A DNA stretch of 11,021 bases, taken from positions 1-11,021 of the forward strand of contig CAZBZG010000153.1 of the NCBI GenBank assembly GCA_964496245.1. The letters are read 5' to 3'. The position numbers were made by a program, and so were the translations under genes. The notes beneath the pieces are model-generated. The model was not told the DNA's origin, ran no database searches, and worked only from the letters and a program-made list of their open reading frames with translations. Source of the stretch: CAZBZG01 sp964496245. Lineage in GTDB: Bacteria > Planctomycetota > SZUA-567. Of this stretch, positions 8,137 to 11,021 are shown piece by piece; the first letter of the stretch is position 1; every line of letters starts with the position of its first letter.

Positions 8137-8151
8137 TGCCGGGGGCGTTTT
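8124..8151. terminator. Possible intrinsic terminator, bidirectional shape
   Basis: AAAA (8124-8127), then stem CCCGG (8129-8133) with loop TTCTG and CCGGG (8139-8143), then TTTT (8148-8151). On the other strand the hairpin is followed by TTTTGGATTTTTT, an even better T-run, though no minus-strand gene needs it. It lies about 290 nt after the pseudopilin gene and overlaps the decayed domain V, so it may be a by-product of intron decay. Confidence 0.4.
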
Positions 8152-8216
8152 CTGTGAGGGGCATTGAAGTCGCCTTTCACGAGTGTTCGCTTGGTGGGGA
8201 GAAACCGAAGCGCGAG

Positions 8217-8234
8217 CCGCCCGTACCGGGGCGG
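8217..8234. other. Hairpin in the probable leader of gene 4
   Basis: CCGCCC (8217-8222) pairs perfectly with GGGCGG (8229-8234) around a 6-nt loop, 62 nt before the ATG at 8297. Between 8152 and 8296 I see nothing else beyond this and a weak ribosome site; no clear -35/-10 pair. Confidence 0.3.
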
Positions 8235-8296
8235 GATGCGACGGGCCGTATCGTTCGACAAAGGAACGGACAAATGGCAAGAAGGGTGCAACAACA

Positions 8297-11021
8297 ATGA
8301 ACGTTGTGCGAAAAGAAACAAGGAAGGCTGTGGTCGTGCGTGCGGCGCCCTTGATGATGATCGCATTGGTCGGCTGTACAGCGCCTTCCCCCCGGGCCCG
8401 GAGAAAAAGGAGTCTCGTCTTCCGGAACACGTTCAGCAAGGGATTGAAGGCCGACATTGCCGGGGGCAAGGCGGAACCGGTCGAAATACTGGGCAGTCCG
8501 AAAATCGTGGAAGGCCGCAGCGGCGGCAAGGCCCTGCTGCTGCGCAACGGCGTGGACGCGGTCGGGTATTCACTGAAGGGGAACCTGAACGCCGAGCAAG
8601 GGGCGATCTCCTTCTGGATGGCGCCGGGGAACTGGAGACCGGGAAAGCGGACCAGAATCAAGGGTACGAGTATTCTGGAAGGTGGCAATCAGATTCTCTT
8701 TCACACCGGCGGCAATGCCGAGGAACCGCAGCGGCTGGTGCTGCAGACCTTTTGGCGAAAAAACATCATCGGAATCATCCCGTACAACGGCAAAAATGCA
8801 ATTGGCGGCTGGCCGCAGGTGGTGTTCAACAACCTGATTCCGTACAAGTTTCCAACGCAAGAAGATGTCGAGGGGGGACAGAAGGCGGGGTGGAGCCATT
8901 TTCTGTTCACCTGGCGCGACGGGCGCATCGAAGGGTACTGCAACGGCCGGCGCTTAAAACGCTATCAGATGCCGCAGCTATGCTTCCGACGGCTGGGCGA
9001 CCGCTTCTACATCGGCTGGAAAAAGGACCCGAACGCCAAAGCCGACAAGTCTGATCCCATGTTTATGACCAGGGGCAAGCTGCTCTTTGATCCCGGCGAC
9101 GAGAACTTCGCCCGCCACCGATCATGGGAAACCCTGCTGGCCGATTTGCGACTGTACGATCGCTACCTGATGAACGATGAGGCGGCTGCCATCCACAGTG
9201 GTCGCAGTCGGGCCGTCACGTGGGACAATGTGCTTTTTCAGGCCACTTTTGACCGCGGTTTCGCACCGGATCGGGCTGCCGGAAAACCGAGCGACATCAA
9301 GGTCCGTGCGATCGGCTCACCGAAACGCACCAAAAGCCGCGGCGGCCGGGGCCAGGCCCTGCGTATCGTTTCCGGTAAGAACGGCGTGACCTATGCAGAC
9401 GCCGGCATCGTGCCGACGGACCGCGGCACGATCGCCTTCTGGGTATCGGCGGACAACTGGGATGCGGAAAATGCGAAGATCCTGCAGATGCTCTTTTCCA
9501 CCGGTGGCGACGGCCAACGTCTGCAACTGCAGCATACGCTTGACAGTCGCAAGCTGGATTTCAAGATGCTCAGGGGCAAGCCCGGGCAGATGGCGACAGG
9601 TCCGATCCGTGAACAGGCGGTCTGCCGCCTGCCGTGGGCCAGCCAGGAGCCCTACATCGCCGGTATCGAACGAATGAAGCCGGGGAAATGGTATCACCTG
9701 GCTTATGCCTGGGGCAACGGGCAGGTACGGGCCTACCGCAACGGCGTGTGCGTGGCGCGCGCTGCCTGGCCGGCGAAGCAATCCCCGCGCAAGTTGGGAA
9801 ACGGTTTCGCCCTTGGCCGGCCCACCGGTTTCCGCCTGCGTTATGTCTGCAACCAGAAGGACCTGGAACGGCCAGACCCGGCTTACACAGCCAGCGCCGA
9901 CAATGGATTCGCTACGCTGATTGATGACTTCGTGGTCCTCGACCAGCCCCTTAGCGACAACCACATTGCACGGTTGCACAAACACGGGCTCCGCGTCATG
10001 CTTGCGGCGGCGCAGATGTCTCGGGCCGAACTGACCGTAAAGCCCCAGCCAACCAAAACGAAAGTGTTCTTCAACGCCTTCCACGGTCCGGTCCCTGCCG
10101 AGGCGCAGGCCCTTGTGCGGGTCCGGAGCAAAGAGGGGGAGGTGGAGAAGGCGGTTTTGCTTACCGCGGACGGCGAAGAGGCCCGGGGCGCGATACAGAC
10201 AGACGGGCTTGCGCCGGGGTTGTATGAAGCGGACTACAAGGTGCTCGACGAACAGGGGGAGGTGCTTGCCCGGACGATCCAGCCTGTCACGTTCGAACTC
10301 GCCCCCGAAGAGAAATGGTGGGACAACACGATCGGCATGGACCATCTGCTGCACGACCTCGTGCCCCCGCCGTGGACCCCGATGGAGAAGGAGGGCGACA
10401 GCGTCTCCTGTTGGGGGCGGACGATCCGCTATGACGGCGGGGCGTTGCCCCGGCAGATCGTGAGCAAGGGGAAGGATCTGCTGGCATCTCCGATGGCGTT
10501 GGTCTTTGAACTGGACGGGAAGGGTTTGTCGTTTGCCGGTCCGGCGGTCGAATACCCGGTTGTGAACAAGACGGCCGTAGAGCGGGCGTGGACGGCCGAG
10601 GCCGAAGGCGTGCGGGTGACTGTCCGCAGCCGCGCGGAATTCGACGGTTTCATCTGGACTACGATACATGTGAAGAACGAGAGCGGCAAACCGCTGACCG
10701 TTCTGAAACTGGTCATCCCTTGCGTGCAGGAACACGCCCAATTCATCCACACGCCAGGCCGCGGCTGGCGCGGCAAGACCCCGCCGGACTGCACCACGCG
10801 CAAGGAATGGAAATCGCCGTACGATTGGAAAACCTCCCAGGTGTGGCTCGGTGGATACGAGCGCGGCCTGCAGTGGATCGCCGAAGGACGGGAAGGCTGG
10901 TTCAACAAGGACCGCTCCGACGAGGTGCATGTGCTGCCGAAGGACAAGCGGGTAACCCTGACCATCAAGATGATCAGCGCGCCGTGCGACCGCAAAGCGT
11001 TCACCATCGCCTTCGGTCTTC
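8297..11021 (+). CDS. Lipoprotein with two LamG domains and a GH123-like (DUF6067-type) region, 3' partial
   Basis: The frame is open from the ATG at 8297 to the window edge (908 full codons, no stop). A weak AAGGG (8282-8286) lies 10 nt upstream. The N-terminus has basic residues and a lipobox LVGC with Cys27, so the protein is predicted to be lipid-anchored, unlike its paralogue at 3276. A first, diverged LamG domain spans about 39-300 (GAISFWMAPGNW). A second spans about 312-565 (GTIAFWVSADNW, AYRNGVCV) and matches the single LamG of the paralogue. The small beta domain (about 575-670) leads to WWDNTIG...VPPPWTP...CWGRTIRYDGG (from 674). From there to the edge it differs from the paralogue at 46 of 235 positions without gaps. 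The catalytic barrel lies beyond the window. Likely a surface glycan-binding glycosidase; substrate unknown. The preceding intron remnant and terminator-like hairpin suggest its own transcript. Confidence 0.9.
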   Translation, partial: MNVVRKETRKAVVVRAAPLMMIALVGCTAPSPRARRKRSLVFRNTFSKGLKADIAGGKAEPVEILGSPKIVEGRSGGKALLLRNGVDAVGYSLKGNLNAEQGAISFWMAPGNWRPGKRTRIKGTSILEGGNQILFHTGGNAEEPQRLVLQTFWRKNIIGIIPYNGKNAIGGWPQVVFNNLIPYKFPTQEDVEGGQKAGWSHFLFTWRDGRIEGYCNGRRLKRYQMPQLCFRRLGDRFYIGWKKDPNAKADKSDPMFMTRGKLLFDPGDENFARHRSWETLLADLRLYDRYLMNDEAAAIHSGRSRAVTWDNVLFQATFDRGFAPDRAAGKPSDIKVRAIGSPKRTKSRGGRGQALRIVSGKNGVTYADAGIVPTDRGTIAFWVSADNWDAENAKILQMLFSTGGDGQRLQLQHTLDSRKLDFKMLRGKPGQMATGPIREQAVCRLPWASQEPYIAGIERMKPGKWYHLAYAWGNGQVRAYRNGVCVARAAWPAKQSPRKLGNGFALGRPTGFRLRYVCNQKDLERPDPAYTASADNGFATLIDDFVVLDQPLSDNHIARLHKHGLRVMLAAAQMSRAELTVKPQPTKTKVFFNAFHGPVPAEAQALVRVRSKEGEVEKAVLLTADGEEARGAIQTDGLAPGLYEADYKVLDEQGEVLARTIQPVTFELAPEEKWWDNTIGMDHLLHDLVPPPWTPMEKEGDSVSCWGRTIRYDGGALPRQIVSKGKDLLASPMALVFELDGKGLSFAGPAVEYPVVNKTAVERAWTAEAEGVRVTVRSRAEFDGFIWTTIHVKNESGKPLTVLKLVIPCVQEHAQFIHTPGRGWRGKTPPDCTTRKEWKSPYDWKTSQVWLGGYERGLQWIAEGREGWFNKDRSDEVHVLPKDKRVTLTIKMISAPCDRKAFTIAFGL
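10106..11021 (+). repeat. Intragenic duplication, copy 2 (paralogous segment)
   Basis: Partner of 4377-5292, ungapped, same orientation, offset 5729. It is cut by the window edge, so the true extent of the similarity is unknown and may include the catalytic part. Confidence 0.85.
10967..11021 (+). repeat. 55-bp perfect repeat, copy 2, at the window end
   Basis: Identical to 5238-5292 over its whole length and ending on the last base of the window. The match length is fixed on the left by a mismatch at 10966 and on the right by the edge. Confidence 0.95.

Noticed and set aside
7932..8300. 122-codon open frame overlapping the start of gene 4 by ATGA
   Set aside because: The overlap looks like translational coupling, but the frame runs through the maturase remnant in the wrong frame and across the domain V and terminator-like hairpin. 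It has no recognisable domain.
8164..9054. 296-codon plus-strand frame overlapping the start of gene 4
   Set aside because: It is in a different frame from the lipobox and LamG coding sequence, and its product is rich in Arg/Gly/Gln with no domain.
9317..10930. Long minus-strand open frame of 537 codons opposite gene 4
   Set aside because: It resembles the antisense frame opposite gene 2 only because the plus-strand genes are paralogues. No independent coding evidence.
1..11021. CRISPR array, tRNA, rRNA or complete insertion sequence
   Set aside because: I found no regularly spaced repeats, no tRNA or rRNA signatures and no transposase; the only mobile-element trace is the intron remnant at 7909-8136.

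Overview
The window is about 60% G+C by eye. It carries four same-strand (+) protein genes from what looks like a carbohydrate-degradation locus of a PVC-superphylum bacterium (Kiritimatiellota, Lentisphaerota, Planctomycetota or Verrucomicrobiota). That guess rests on two things. One gene encodes the short 'FTLVELLVV ... C..NLRQIG ... DGHV' pseudopilin-like protein that is massively expanded in that group. The others are large secreted LamG plus GH123-like (DUF6067-type) proteins, which are also common there. A finer taxonomic call is not possible from this sequence.

Layout. (1) 2-3136: 3' part of a large polysaccharide-lyase-like gene (PcRGLX/YetA-like, PL26-type fold) with an N-terminal fibronectin-III-like end and a C-terminal jelly-roll domain; its start lies off the left edge. 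(2) 3276-6674: a complete secreted protein with signal peptide, LamG, a small beta domain, a GH123-like/DUF6067 glycosidase region and a C-terminal beta domain. (3) 6962-7837: a pseudopilin-like protein with a class III prepilin-type N-terminus. (4) 7838-8296: a non-coding gap that is not empty. It holds a decayed 3' end of a group II intron: the C-terminal tail of its reverse transcriptase/maturase, interrupted by stops, followed by a degenerate domain V, with a terminator-like hairpin overlapping it. (5) 8297 to the right edge: a second LamG/GH123-like protein, this time a predicted lipoprotein with two LamG domains. It is unfinished at the window end, so it has no stop codon here and is easy to miss.

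Genes 2 and 4 are paralogues. Over 235 aligned residues of the DUF6067 N-terminal region they differ at 46 positions by my count (about 80% identity), without gaps. One is built for release across the inner membrane and the other for lipid anchoring. The window ends exactly at the end of a 55-bp perfect match between the two copies, which may be an assembly breakpoint.

Working together (inference): a lyase-type enzyme acting on an acidic polysaccharide, plus two LamG-bearing glycosidase-like proteins, would attack a complex glycan at or outside the cell surface. The pseudopilin-like protein may be a surface or secretion accessory of the same locus. No regulator, transporter or sulfatase is visible in the window, so the substrate cannot be fixed.
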